From assembly GCF_000504285.1 (NCBI RefSeq), contig NZ_KI632511.1:1051372-1115371 (forward strand): a stretch of DNA of 64,000 nt, written 5' to 3'. Under the pieces are notes generated by a model. That model was given only the letters and a program-made list of their open reading frames with translations. It was not told where the DNA came from and ran no database searches. This document shows, piece after piece, positions 35,834-44,044 of the stretch (positions are counted from its first letter, which is position 1; every line of letters starts with the position of its first letter). The position numbers and the translations under genes are program-made. This stretch comes from Actinospica robiniae DSM 44927. Lineage in GTDB: Bacteria; Actinomycetota; Actinomycetes; Streptomycetales; Catenulisporaceae.

Positions 35834-37237
35834 ATGAGCATTGATCTGTGGGTGGATCCGTCATGGGTTGACGAGATTCTGCTGGGCGGAAGCGAGAGTC
35901 AGGAGTGCCTATTCCTGGGCGCTCCGGTCGGCCGCGGCGAACTGCGACGGCTGGTGGCCGAGAGGCAGCGGGAGCTGGCCGCGGCAGGAGCGGCGCCGGG
36001 CGGGACGGTCGCGCTCTGCCTGGCCCCCTCCCTCGCGTTCGTGGCGAACCTGCTGGCCGCATGGCGGATCGGCGCCCAGGCCGTCCTGCTCGACCACCGG
36101 CTGACGCCGTATGAGACCGAGCAGGCCCTGGAGCGGCTCGCACCACAGGTCGTGGTGAGTGCGAGCGCGCCGTACGGCGGGCACCTGCGCGGGTTCCACG
36201 CGGTGCAGGAGCAGGCGCGCGCGCGTCCGGGCGGGCAGCCGGCCGGGAACGGGTGCGTGCTGGTGCAGCTGAGCTCCGGCTCGACCGGCCCGTCGAAGGT
36301 GATCGGGCGCACCGCGGCCGATCTGATCGCCGAGCTCGAGCGGTACAAGAAGATGGACGGCGTGCCGCGGCGCGGCGAGCGGATCGTGTCGCTGGCCTCG
36401 ATGGTGCACGTGCTCGGACTCGTCGGCGGCCTGATGTACGGGCTGCACGCCGGGGTCCAGGTCGCGATCCCGCAGCGGATGACCGCGGACGGGATCCTGG
36501 CCACGGTGGCCGAGGGGAGCGCGCCGACCACGCTGCTGGGCGTGCCCTTCCACCTCGAGCTGCTGAGCGCCGTCGGCACTCCCCCGTCGCTGCCCCAGCT
36601 GACCGGCATGACCACCGGCGGGGAGCTGGTCCGGGCCCAGGTGCGCGACGCGTTCGTGGACCGGTACGGGATCCGGCTCGGCAACATGTACGGCATGACC
36701 GAGGTCGGCGTGATCGCCACCGACCTGTTCGGCGAGCACCGCCCGGCGCTCGAACCCGCCCCCGGCATGACGATCCGCGAGCGCGACGGCGAGCTGCACA
36801 TCGCCGTGGCGCGCTCGCCCTACCTCGGCGAGACCGACCCGGCGCGCTGGTCCGACGGGTGGCTGCACACCAGGGACGCCGGCACCGTCGCGCCCGGCAC
36901 CGGCCTGCTGCGGGTCAGCGGCCGGCGCGACTCGCAGGTCTCGATCGGCGCGCTGAAGGTCGATCTGACCGAGGTCGAGCACACCCTGGCCGCGCTGCCC
37001 GAGGTGGCCGGCGCTGTGGTGGTGCACGGGAGCGTCATCGAGGCCTACCTCGTCCTGCGCGAACCCGGGACGCTCGCCCGGGTCGAGCAGCGCCTGACCG
37101 AGCAGCTGGCCGCCTACAAGCGCCCGCGCGTCCTGCACGTCGTCGACCAGCTGCCGCGCACCGCCACCGGCAAGCTCGTGCGCGACCCGAATGTTCTGCT
37201 TGCGGTACCCGACCTGGAAGGGAAGTCCACGCGATGA
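35834..37237 (+). CDS. AMP-forming acyl/amino acid ligase
   Basis: 467 residues from the ATG at 35834 (an in-frame GTG at 35813 is possible). A3-type P-loop VQLSSGSTGPSKVIGR, then LGNMYGMTEVGVIATDLFG, a hinge region LLRVSGRRDSQVSIGALKVDLTEVE and C-terminal LPRTATGKLVRD with the catalytic Lys. It is first in the rightward operon and overlaps the next carrier gene by 4 bp, so it likely loads that carrier. Hpg, 4-hydroxybenzoate or a fatty acid are all possible substrates; the sequence alone does not decide. Confidence 0.88.
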   Translation: MSIDLWVDPSWVDEILLGGSESQECLFLGAPVGRGELRRLVAERQRELAAAGAAPGGTVALCLAPSLAFVANLLAAWRIGAQAVLLDHRLTPYETEQALERLAPQVVVSASAPYGGHLRGFHAVQEQARARPGGQPAGNGCVLVQLSSGSTGPSKVIGRTAADLIAELERYKKMDGVPRRGERIVSLASMVHVLGLVGGLMYGLHAGVQVAIPQRMTADGILATVAEGSAPTTLLGVPFHLELLSAVGTPPSLPQLTGMTTGGELVRAQVRDAFVDRYGIRLGNMYGMTEVGVIATDLFGEHRPALEPAPGMTIRERDGELHIAVARSPYLGETDPARWSDGWLHTRDAGTVAPGTGLLRVSGRRDSQVSIGALKVDLTEVEHTLAALPEVAGAVVVHGSVIEAYLVLREPGTLARVEQRLTEQLAAYKRPRVLHVVDQLPRTATGKLVRDPNVLLAVPDLEGKSTR

Positions 37238-37503
37238 TCGACCCGGAGATCCGGCAATTCGCCCTCGCCTCGCTGCGCGAGATGAACTTCGAGACCGAAG
37301 GGCTCGACGACGACTCGGTGCTCGGCCCGGCCGGGGCCGACCTGGACTCGGTCGCCTTGGCGGAGCTCGGCATCCGGGTCGAGGACCGGTTCGGCGTGAC
37401 CTTCGCCGACGACGAGGCGGAGAGCCTGGCCGCGCTGACCATCGGCGAGTTCTGCGAAGCCGTGGCGGCGCTGCTCGCGGCCGCGCCGGCCGCGGGGAGC
37501 TGA
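37234..37503 (+). CDS. acyl carrier protein
   Basis: 89 residues. Ser39 lies in GADLDSVALAELGIRVED, a classic DSxxLxEL carrier motif, with acidic helices around it. Coupled to the ligase through ATGA. Confidence 0.9.
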   Translation: MIDPEIRQFALASLREMNFETEGLDDDSVLGPAGADLDSVALAELGIRVEDRFGVTFADDEAESLAALTIGEFCEAVAALLAAAPAAGS

Positions 37504-37507
37504 CCGG

Positions 37508-37759
37508 ATGGCCACGCAGCCCGGCGGGTCCACGGCCCGCGGCGAGATCCTGGCGATCCTGGCCGCGTACGGCGAACGCTCGGCGGACCAGGTGCCCGAG
37601 GACATCGACTCGATGGAACTGGCCTGGCTGGTGCACCAGCTGCACCAGCGCTACGGCCGCTCGCTCGACGGCGACGACGCGCTGCTGGCGCGGATGGGCA
37701 CGGTCAGCGGAGTGGTCGAGGTGCTGGCCGAGCTCGGCTGCGAGCCCGGCCATGGATGA
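37508..37759 (+). CDS. second acyl carrier protein-like protein
   Basis: 83 residues. EDIDSMELAWLVHQLHQRYG places the likely phosphopantetheine Ser at position 35. It is shorter than its neighbour and overlaps the ketosynthase start by 8 bp. Tandem ligase-ACP-ACP-KS order resembles aryl polyene and dialkylresorcinol loci. Confidence 0.75.
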   Translation: MATQPGGSTARGEILAILAAYGERSADQVPEDIDSMELAWLVHQLHQRYGRSLDGDDALLARMGTVSGVVEVLAELGCEPGHG

Positions 37760-38900
37760 GGGGTGCGCGCGCGGGCCCGAGCAGGTGGAGCTGACCGGCA
37801 TGGCCGCCGCCTCCGCCTTCGGCCGCGGCACGGATCCGTTGCTGGCGGCCGCGTTCGAGGGCCGGGCGGCGTTCGGGCCGGTGCGCCGGTTCGACGTGAC
37901 CGGCCGGCGCACGAACGCGGCCGCCGCGATGCCGGGCTCGCCGGTGCTCTCCACCGAGCTGGCCCACGCCGTCGACGAGGCCTGCGACGCGGCCGGGCTG
38001 ACCGCCGCGGCGCGGGCCGCCTGCCCGCTGTTCCTGGCCGTGCACGGGGATCCGGAGCTCGGCCGGTCCAAGCCGGAGGACCTGGCCGAGCACACCTCGG
38101 GCGCCTTCGCCGCGCGGCTCGCGCGGCGCTGCGGGCTGTCCGACAGCGTGCGCGTGTACACCTCGGCCTGTGTGGCCGCCACCAGCGCGGTCGCGGACGC
38201 GAGCGCGATGATCGCCCGCGGCCGCGCGTCGCGGGTGGTGGTGGCCGCGGGCTACCTGGTCGAGCCGGATCAGTTCGCGCTCTTCGACGCCGGCCGGGCG
38301 CTGGCCGCCGACGGCCGGGTGCGCCCGTTCAGCGCGGGTCGCAGCGGTCTGCTGCTCGGCGACGGGATCGCCGCGGTGGTGCTGGAATCCGCCGGAGCCG
38401 CACGTCGGCGGCGGGTGCCCGCGCTGGCGCGGATGGCCGGGTGGGGACGGTCCGGAGACGGGTACCATGTGTGCCGGCCGCGCCCGGACGGATCGGGTCT
38501 GGCGCGCGCCGCGACCGCCGCTCTGCGCCGTGGAGGGATCGGCGCAGAGCGGGTCGGCTACGTCAACGCACACGGCTCGGGCACCCGGCACAGCGACGCC
38601 GCCGAGGCCGCGGCCCTGTACGACGCCCTGGGCGAGTACGCGGCCGCGGTGCCGGTCAGCTCGAGCAAATCCGTGCACGGACAGGCCCTCGAGGCCGGCG
38701 GCCTGCTGGAACTGGTGGTCTCCGTCGGCGCGCTGCGGGCCGGGCGGCTGCCGGTCAACGCCGGGCATCTGGGCCCTGACGAGGCCTGCCGGCTGAATCT
38801 GATCCTGCGCCGGCCGCTGCGCTTCGCCGGCGAGTATCTGCTGAGCCTGAACGTCGCATTCGGCGGGGCGAACACCGCGCTGCTGGTCGGTGCGCCATGA
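37752..38900 (+). CDS. FabF-type ketosynthase (first)
   Basis: 382 residues. VELTGMAAASAFGRGTDPLL replaces the usual 'VxVTGxG' start. Nucleophile Cys140 lies in YTSACVAATSAV, the first His in NAHGSGTRHSDAAEAAAL, and Lys/His in SSSKSVHGQALEAGG, so the Cys-His-His triad is complete. It should catalyse decarboxylative condensation on an ACP. It ends in an ATGA overlap with the 71-bp mini-ORF chain. Somewhat diverged from FabF and shorter (about 410 is usual). Confidence 0.85.
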   Translation: MDEGCARGPEQVELTGMAAASAFGRGTDPLLAAAFEGRAAFGPVRRFDVTGRRTNAAAAMPGSPVLSTELAHAVDEACDAAGLTAAARAACPLFLAVHGDPELGRSKPEDLAEHTSGAFAARLARRCGLSDSVRVYTSACVAATSAVADASAMIARGRASRVVVAAGYLVEPDQFALFDAGRALAADGRVRPFSAGRSGLLLGDGIAAVVLESAGAARRRRVPALARMAGWGRSGDGYHVCRPRPDGSGLARAATAALRRGGIGAERVGYVNAHGSGTRHSDAAEAAALYDALGEYAAAVPVSSSKSVHGQALEAGGLLELVVSVGALRAGRLPVNAGHLGPDEACRLNLILRRPLRFAGEYLLSLNVAFGGANTALLVGAP

Positions 38901-38932
38901 GCGAGCCGATACAGATCAGGGTGATGCCATGA
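38897..38932 (+). CDS. 11-residue mini-ORF linking the ketosynthase to the repeat chain
   Basis: MSEPIQIRVMP. Its ATG overlaps the ketosynthase TGA and its TGA overlaps the ATG of the first 71-bp repeat. It shares only the MSE start with the repeats. Likely a translational-coupling spacer rather than a working peptide. Confidence 0.5.
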   Translation: MSEPIQIRVMP

Positions 38933-39145
38933 GCGAGCTTGCGAGCGAATCGTCGAGCACAGTCCTCATGCGGGTACCGAGCGCCAGCGAGGTGGCGCCA
39001 TGAGCGAGCTTGCGAGCGAATCGTCGAGCACAGTCCTCATGCGGGTACCGAGCGCCAGCGAGGTGGCGCCATGAGCGAGCTTGCGAGCGAATCGTCGAGC
39101 ACAGTCCTCATGCGGCTACCGAGCGCCAGCGAGGTGGCGCCATGA
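38929..39145 (+). repeat. three tandem 71-bp repeats, each a 24-codon overlapping ORF (MIRU-like)
   Basis: Units start at 38929, 39000 and 39071. Each reads ATG, 24 codons, TGA, and each TGA overlaps the next ATG by 4 bp; the last one overlaps the ATG of the gene at 39142. Units 1 and 2 are identical; unit 3 differs by one base (GGGTACC to GGCTACC near 39115). The peptide begins MSELASESSSTV and ends PSASEVAP. The arrangement is like mycobacterial MIRUs, short repeats with small ORFs set between operon genes by start/stop overlap. Confidence 0.9.
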
Positions 39146-39711
39146 GGGGGCGGGCGGCGATCCCGGTGGATCCGCCGCGGGAGCTGGAGGCGCTCGCGGC
39201 GCGGGCGGGGGCGGCCGGGCTGGCCGTGCTCTCCACGGCGTCCTGGCCGGAGTCGACGGCGGATCACACGCCGCCGCCGCTGCCCGGGTTCGTCGTCTCC
39301 CGGTTCAGCCCGATCGTCGCGGAGGTGGCCAAGCGCGCGCTGCGCCGGGTGCCGGCGCGCGGTCCCGAGGTGGTCACCGCGGTGGTGGTGGTCAGCGCGC
39401 TCGGCGACGTGGCCAGCGCGGCGGCCGTGGCCGAGGCGGTGGACACCGGCGGGCGCGTCTGGCCGCTGATGTTCTTCCAGTCGGTGCCGAACGCGGTGGC
39501 CGGGCACGTGGCCGCACGCCGGCAGCTGACCGGTCCGATCGTCTCCGTCGGCGACGCCGAGGCCGGGGTCGAGATCGCGGCCTTGCTCCTCGAGGACGGC
39601 GACGCGGACGAGGTGCTGGTGGCCGAGGTCGACCTGGCGCCGGCCGACGGCCGGGGCGAGCGCGGCGCGGCGGTGCTGGTACGGGCTCTGAGACGGGAGG
39701 GCTCGACATGA
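39142..39711 (+). CDS. ketosynthase-like partner (PF13723 / chain-length-factor-like)
   Basis: 189 residues. The core VWPLMFFQSVPNAVAGHVAARRQLTGPIVSVGD and ADEVLVAEVDLAP match the N-terminal half of ketosynthases as found in the 'Ketoacyl-synt_2' family of aryl polyene clusters. The position of the catalytic Cys is taken by non-Cys residues and the C-terminal half is missing, so it is a non-catalytic partner that may set chain length or stabilise a KS. Both of its ends are joined by ATGA overlaps to mini-ORFs of the 71-bp repeat type. Confidence 0.75.
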   Translation: MRGRAAIPVDPPRELEALAARAGAAGLAVLSTASWPESTADHTPPPLPGFVVSRFSPIVAEVAKRALRRVPARGPEVVTAVVVVSALGDVASAAAVAEAVDTGGRVWPLMFFQSVPNAVAGHVAARRQLTGPIVSVGDAEAGVEIAALLLEDGDADEVLVAEVDLAPADGRGERGAAVLVRALRREGST

Positions 39712-39788
39712 GCGAGCTTGCGAGCGAATCGATGAGCACAGAGTTAGCGCGCATGCGCCCACCGAGCCCTGGCGAGGTGGGGCCATGA
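39708..39788 (+). repeat. diverged fourth copy of the mini-ORF repeat, with a TTA codon
   Basis: A 26-codon ORF starting MSELASES and ending PGEVGP. Its ATG overlaps the preceding stop and its TGA overlaps the ATG of the second FabF-type gene at 39785. The 5' 24 bp are identical to the tandem units; the rest is diverged. It includes an in-frame TTA (39744-39746), rare in this GC-rich DNA. Confidence 0.8.
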
Positions 39789-41047
39789 GCGCCCGAGCTG
39801 GGGTCGCGGTGACCGGGATGGGCCTGGTCACCCCGGTCGGCACGAGCGCGCACGAGGTGCTCGCGGCGATGTGCGAGGGCCGCTCCGGGCTGGTTGCGCC
39901 GCCCGCGGGCGATCCGCTCGCCGGCTGCCTCGAGGTCGCGGGCTTCAGCCCGCCGATCGACCCGGCGAGCGTGCTGCCGGGCCCGGACGCGCGCACGGCG
40001 GACCGCTCGACCGTGATGGCGCTGCGGGCGGCCGGGGACGCGCTGGCGGACGCCGGGATCGAGGTCGGCCGGGACGTGGACCCGTACCGGATCGCCGTGA
40101 TCGTCTCCAACGTCGGCGGCTCGGCCACGCTCGAGGAGCAGGTGCTGCGACGGGCCGAGCGCGGCCGGCTGGGGGTCAGCCCGTACCTGCTCTCCGGGGT
40201 GCTGCCGAACATGGGCGCGGCCCGGGTGGCCATCAAGTTCGGCATCCGCGGCTACAGCTCCTCGATCGGCACGGCCTGCGCCGCGGGCGCGCAGTCGATC
40301 GGCGAGGCGACCCGGCTGCTGCGCGCGGACGAGGCCGACGTCGTGGTGTGCGGGTGCAGCGAGGCTCCGCTGCACCCGACCTTCGCCGACGCGTTCGGCA
40401 ACGCCCGGGCGCTCGCGCGCGGCTGGGCGGGCGATCCGACCGGGGCGAGCCGGCCGTTCGACCGGCGGCGCAACGGGCTGGTGCTGGGCGAGGGCGCGGG
40501 CGTGCTGGTGCTCGAACGGGTCGCGCACGCCGACGGCCGCGGCGCGCCGGGCTACGCGGCGGTGCTCGGCTGGGGCGCGACGAACGACGCGCACCACGTG
40601 ATGTCGCCGCGGCCGGACGGCGAGGGCGCGGCGGCGAGCCTGCGCCGGGCGCTCGCGGACGCGGGCCTGGAGCCCGGCGACATCGGCTATCTCAACGCGC
40701 ACGGCACCGGCACCCGGCTCGGGGACCGGGCCGAGGCGGCCGCGATCCGCGCGGTCTTCGGCGACGACGGGCCGCCGGTGAGCGCGACGAAGGCGGTGAC
40801 CGGGCATCTGCTCGGCGCCTCAGGGGCGGTCGAGGCCGCGGTGTCGGTCGCGGCGCTCGGCCGCGGGGTGCTGCCGCCGACGCACAACCTCGAGGACCCG
40901 GATCCGGGCTGCCCGCTCGACCACGTGCGCGGCGCGGCCCGCGCCGCGCGCACCGAGGCGGTCGTCTCGACCTCGTTCGGGTTCGGCGGCCACAACCTCA
41001 GCCTCGTGTTCGGCCGGCCGGCCACCCGGCTGGCGCGCCGGGCCTGA
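39785..41047 (+). CDS. FabF-type ketosynthase (second)
   Basis: 420 residues, full KAS II length. VTGMGLVTPVGTSAHEV start; nucleophile Cys165 in GTACAAGAQSIG; His in NAHGTGTRLGDRAEAAAI; KAVTGHLLGASGAVEAAV with Lys and second His; C-terminal SFGFGGHNLSLVF. It is the more conventional of the two ketosynthases and probably extends a malonyl-derived chain, in concert with the partner at 39142. HmaS follows 31 bp later. Confidence 0.92.
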   Translation: MSARAGVAVTGMGLVTPVGTSAHEVLAAMCEGRSGLVAPPAGDPLAGCLEVAGFSPPIDPASVLPGPDARTADRSTVMALRAAGDALADAGIEVGRDVDPYRIAVIVSNVGGSATLEEQVLRRAERGRLGVSPYLLSGVLPNMGAARVAIKFGIRGYSSSIGTACAAGAQSIGEATRLLRADEADVVVCGCSEAPLHPTFADAFGNARALARGWAGDPTGASRPFDRRRNGLVLGEGAGVLVLERVAHADGRGAPGYAAVLGWGATNDAHHVMSPRPDGEGAAASLRRALADAGLEPGDIGYLNAHGTGTRLGDRAEAAAIRAVFGDDGPPVSATKAVTGHLLGASGAVEAAVSVAALGRGVLPPTHNLEDPDPGCPLDHVRGAARAARTEAVVSTSFGFGGHNLSLVFGRPATRLARRA

Positions 41048-41078
41048 CGGCGCGACGAGATTTGAAAGGAGAGGGCTT

Positions 41079-42152
41079 ATGAGCATCCTCGGTGTCGACC
41101 ACGTCGAGTTCTCCGTCGCCGACGCGCGCCAGAGCGCGGCGCAGCTGGCCCGGGTCTTCGGGTTCCGGGTGCTGGGCCGGGGCGGGCCGGAGACGGGGGC
41201 CGGCGACGCGCGCAGCGTGCTGCTGGGCCAGGGCGAGGCCAGGGTCCTGCTGACCTCCGGGCTCAACGCGGCCCACCCGGCGAGCGGCTACGTCGCCCGG
41301 CACGGCGACGGCGTCTCGGCGGTGGCCTTCCGCACCGACGACGCGGCCGGGGCGTTCGCCGACGCGGTCGCGGCCGGGGCGAGCCCGATCGCGCCGCCGA
41401 CCGTGTCCGAGGACGGATCCGGGTCGATGACGGTGGCGAGCGTCTCAGGGTTCGGCGACGTCGAGCACCGCCTGGTCGAGCGGCACGGCGCCGCGGACGG
41501 CCTGCCGGGGGTGGCCGCGGAGCCCGGGCCCGCGCGCGCGGAGGGGCTCGTACAGCGCATCGACCACGCGGCGGCGTGCGTGCCGGGGGGCACGCTGGAG
41601 GCGACCGCGCTCTTCTACGAGAAGGCTTTCGGGTTCCGGCTCATCTTCGAGGAGTACATCGAGGTGGGCGCGCAGGCGATGTTCTCGAAGGTGGTGCAGA
41701 GTCCTTCGGGCGGGGCCACCTTCACCTTCCTGGAGCCGGACCTGAGCCACCGTCCGGGGCAGATCGACGACTTCCTGGCCTGGCACGACGGGCCGGGGGT
41801 GCAGCACCTGGCGCTGGCGACGGAGGACATCGCCGAGACGGTCGGCATGCTGTCCGGGCGCGGGGTCGAGTTCGCGCCGACTCCGCCGAGCTACTACGAC
41901 ATGCTCGACGAGCGACTGGGCGCGGCCGACGTGCCGGTGGACCGGCTGGCGCCGCTGGGGATCCTGGTGGACCGGGACCACTGGGGCCGGATGTACCAGA
42001 TCTTCGCGACCTCCACGCACATCCGCCGCACCTTCTTCTGGGAGCTGATCGAGCGGCACGGCTCGCGCACCTTCGGCACGAGCAACATCCCCGCACTCTA
42101 CGCGGCGAAGGAACGGGAACTCGCCGCCTTCCGCGAGACGACGGAGGCGTAA
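41079..42152 (+). CDS. hmaS: 4-hydroxymandelate synthase
   Basis: 357 residues, AAAGGAGAG before the ATG. Two VOC/glyoxalase repeats: HVEFSVADARQSAAQLARVFGF, then RIDHAAACV (Fe-ligand His about 163), GVQHLALATEDI (His about 242) and FFWELIERHG (Glu about 322), ending TFGTSNIPALYAAKERE. This is the HPPD/HmaS alpha-ketoacid dioxygenase family. HmaS is chosen over HPPD because the cluster has the next two Hpg steps. It converts 4-hydroxyphenylpyruvate, O2 to 4-hydroxymandelate and CO2. Confidence 0.88.
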   Translation: MSILGVDHVEFSVADARQSAAQLARVFGFRVLGRGGPETGAGDARSVLLGQGEARVLLTSGLNAAHPASGYVARHGDGVSAVAFRTDDAAGAFADAVAAGASPIAPPTVSEDGSGSMTVASVSGFGDVEHRLVERHGAADGLPGVAAEPGPARAEGLVQRIDHAAACVPGGTLEATALFYEKAFGFRLIFEEYIEVGAQAMFSKVVQSPSGGATFTFLEPDLSHRPGQIDDFLAWHDGPGVQHLALATEDIAETVGMLSGRGVEFAPTPPSYYDMLDERLGAADVPVDRLAPLGILVDRDHWGRMYQIFATSTHIRRTFFWELIERHGSRTFGTSNIPALYAAKERELAAFRETTEA

Positions 42153-42156
42153 ACCC

Positions 42157-43083
42157 ATGGACGTGGCCACCTTCAGCCTGACCGAAGCCGAGCGCGCGCT
42201 GCTGCCGACCGACGAAGAGGTCGAGCACTACGCCGAGCACGGCTGGTACCTCACCCGCAAGCTGCTGACCGACGACGAGGTGGACGAGCTGGTCGAGGCG
42301 AGCGAGCGCTACTACACGGGCGAGCGCGACCGCCGGCTGCCGGTGCGTCCGCCGCGCCTGGCCTACTGGGAGCCGGAGCGTGGTCAGGTGCAGCGGCACA
42401 ACGACTACGTGCACTACGAATCCGACGCGCTCGCCCGGATCCTGCGCAAGCCGCTGATCGGCGCGGTGGCCGCACGGCTGGCCGAGGCCGAGCGGATCCG
42501 GCTGTTCCAGTCCACGCTGATCTACAAGCCGCCGATCCCGGGCGAGCCGAGCAACATCGTGCCCTGGCACTTCGACAAGCACTACTGGGCCACCTCGACC
42601 TCCGAGCGGATGCTGACCGCGTTCATCCCGTTCCACGACTGCGACGAGCGGATGGGCACGATCACGATGGTCGACGGCAGCCACCGGTGGAAGGAGACCG
42701 GGCGGCAGGACTCGACCACCCGGCACTTCGCCGAGCGCGACCGGGGCGACCTGGACCGGATGCTGGAGGAGAACGCGCGGTTCAACGGCGCCGAGGTGCG
42801 CCGCGTGCCGATGCTGATCCCCAAGGGGCACATGAGCTTCCACCACTGCCGCACCTACCACGGCTCCGGCCCGAACCGCGGCACGGTACCGCGCCGGGCG
42901 GTCTCGCTGCACCTGCAGGACGGCGCCAACCGGTACCGGCAGTTCGCGCTCAGCGACGGCAGCGCGGTGGCCTACAACCACGACGTGCTGGTGCGGCGGA
43001 ACGCGGCCGGGGACCCGGACTACACCGATCCGGCGTACTGCCCGGTGCTGTGGGGGCGCGACGAGCGCGACGACGATGCCTGA
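42157..43083 (+). CDS. PhyH-type Fe(II)/2-oxoglutarate dioxygenase
   Basis: 308 residues. A double-stranded beta-helix with IVPWHFDKHYW giving the HxD iron ligands (about 135), and FHHCRTYHGSGPNRGTVPRRA giving the distal His and the 2-oxoglutarate-binding Arg. It belongs to the phytanoyl-CoA dioxygenase family, used in many pathways for hydroxylation, chlorination or desaturation. It may hydroxylate a carrier-bound acyl or Hpg unit. It overlaps the E1 alpha gene by 8 bp. Confidence 0.85.
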   Translation: MDVATFSLTEAERALLPTDEEVEHYAEHGWYLTRKLLTDDEVDELVEASERYYTGERDRRLPVRPPRLAYWEPERGQVQRHNDYVHYESDALARILRKPLIGAVAARLAEAERIRLFQSTLIYKPPIPGEPSNIVPWHFDKHYWATSTSERMLTAFIPFHDCDERMGTITMVDGSHRWKETGRQDSTTRHFAERDRGDLDRMLEENARFNGAEVRRVPMLIPKGHMSFHHCRTYHGSGPNRGTVPRRAVSLHLQDGANRYRQFALSDGSAVAYNHDVLVRRNAAGDPDYTDPAYCPVLWGRDERDDDA

Positions 43084-44044
43084 CCCGGCCGGGCTCTACC
43101 GCACCGTGCGGCTGATCCGGCGGTTCGAGCAGCGCGCGATCGAGCTGGTGCACGCCGGCGAGATCGTCGGCGGCATCCATCCGTGCCTCGGCCAGGAGGC
43201 CGTCGCCGCCGGGGTGTGCGCGGCGCTGCGGCCCGAGGACCAGATCACCAGCACGCACCGCGGCCACGGCCACGTCCTGGCCAAGGGCGCGGATCCGGCG
43301 CGGATGATGGCCGAGCTGGCCGGGCGGACCACCGGGCTGAACCGGGGGCGCGGCGGGTCGATGCACGCGGCCGACTTCGGCGTCGGGATCCTCGGGGCCA
43401 ACGCCATCGTGGGCGCCGCGACGCCGATCGCGGCGGGCGCGGCGTGGGCCGCGGTGCGCGCGGGTGCGGATCGGGTCGTCGCGACCTTCTTCGGCGACGG
43501 CGCGGTCAACCAGGGCGTGGTCCTCGAAACGCTGAACCTGGCCGCGCTCTGGCGGCTGCCGGTGGTGTTCGTGTGCGAGGACAACGGGTTCGCCACCTCC
43601 ACCCGCACCGAGGCGGCGACCGCCGGCACGATCGCCGGGCGGGCGGAGGCCTTCGGCGTGCCGGCGACGCGCGTGGACGGCATGGATGCGCAGGCCGTGC
43701 TGGCTGCCGCGGACGCGGCCGTGGCAGCGGCCCGCGCGGGCGGCGGCCCGAGCCTGCTCGAATGCGCGACCTACCGCTTCGACGCTCACCACACCTGGGA
43801 GCACGTCGCGCGGCCGCGCTACCGCGGTGAGGACGAGCTCGCCCGCGGCCGTGCCCGCGACCCGCTGGAGATCCAGGGCGAGCGCGTGCCGTCCGCGGAG
43901 CGAGAGGCGATCGACGCCGAGATCGAGCAAGTGCTCGACGACGCCGTGCGCTTCGCTCTGGGCAGCCCGCGCCCCGAACCGGCGGATGCGCTGGAATTCC
44001 TGTACGCCGACGGCTCGCGACCCCGTGCCGGAGCTCTCTCATGA
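43076..44044 (+). CDS. thiamine-dependent 2-oxoacid dehydrogenase E1 alpha
   Basis: 322 residues. LIRRFEQRAIELVHAGEI, GIHPCLGQEAVAAGV, STHRGHGHVLAKG, the TPP-binding FFGDGAVNQGVVLETLNLA … CEDNGFATST, and GGPSLLECATYRF are the ordered motifs of the PDH/acetoin/branched-chain E1 alpha subunit. It binds ThDP and decarboxylates a 2-oxoacid. Coupled to E1 beta (ATGA). There is no E2 or E3 gene, so a carrier protein may accept the acyl group. Confidence 0.9.
   Translation: MPDPAGLYRTVRLIRRFEQRAIELVHAGEIVGGIHPCLGQEAVAAGVCAALRPEDQITSTHRGHGHVLAKGADPARMMAELAGRTTGLNRGRGGSMHAADFGVGILGANAIVGAATPIAAGAAWAAVRAGADRVVATFFGDGAVNQGVVLETLNLAALWRLPVVFVCEDNGFATSTRTEAATAGTIAGRAEAFGVPATRVDGMDAQAVLAAADAAVAAARAGGGPSLLECATYRFDAHHTWEHVARPRYRGEDELARGRARDPLEIQGERVPSAEREAIDAEIEQVLDDAVRFALGSPRPEPADALEFLYADGSRPRAGALS

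Noticed and set aside
38929-39145. Tandem repeats as a CRISPR array
   Set aside because: Units are contiguous 71-bp direct repeats without spacers and are coding; no cas genes nearby.
41079-42152. HPPD of tyrosine catabolism instead of HmaS
   Set aside because: Operon context with Hmo and HpgT functions and no homogentisate pathway gene favours HmaS, though sequence alone is not decisive.
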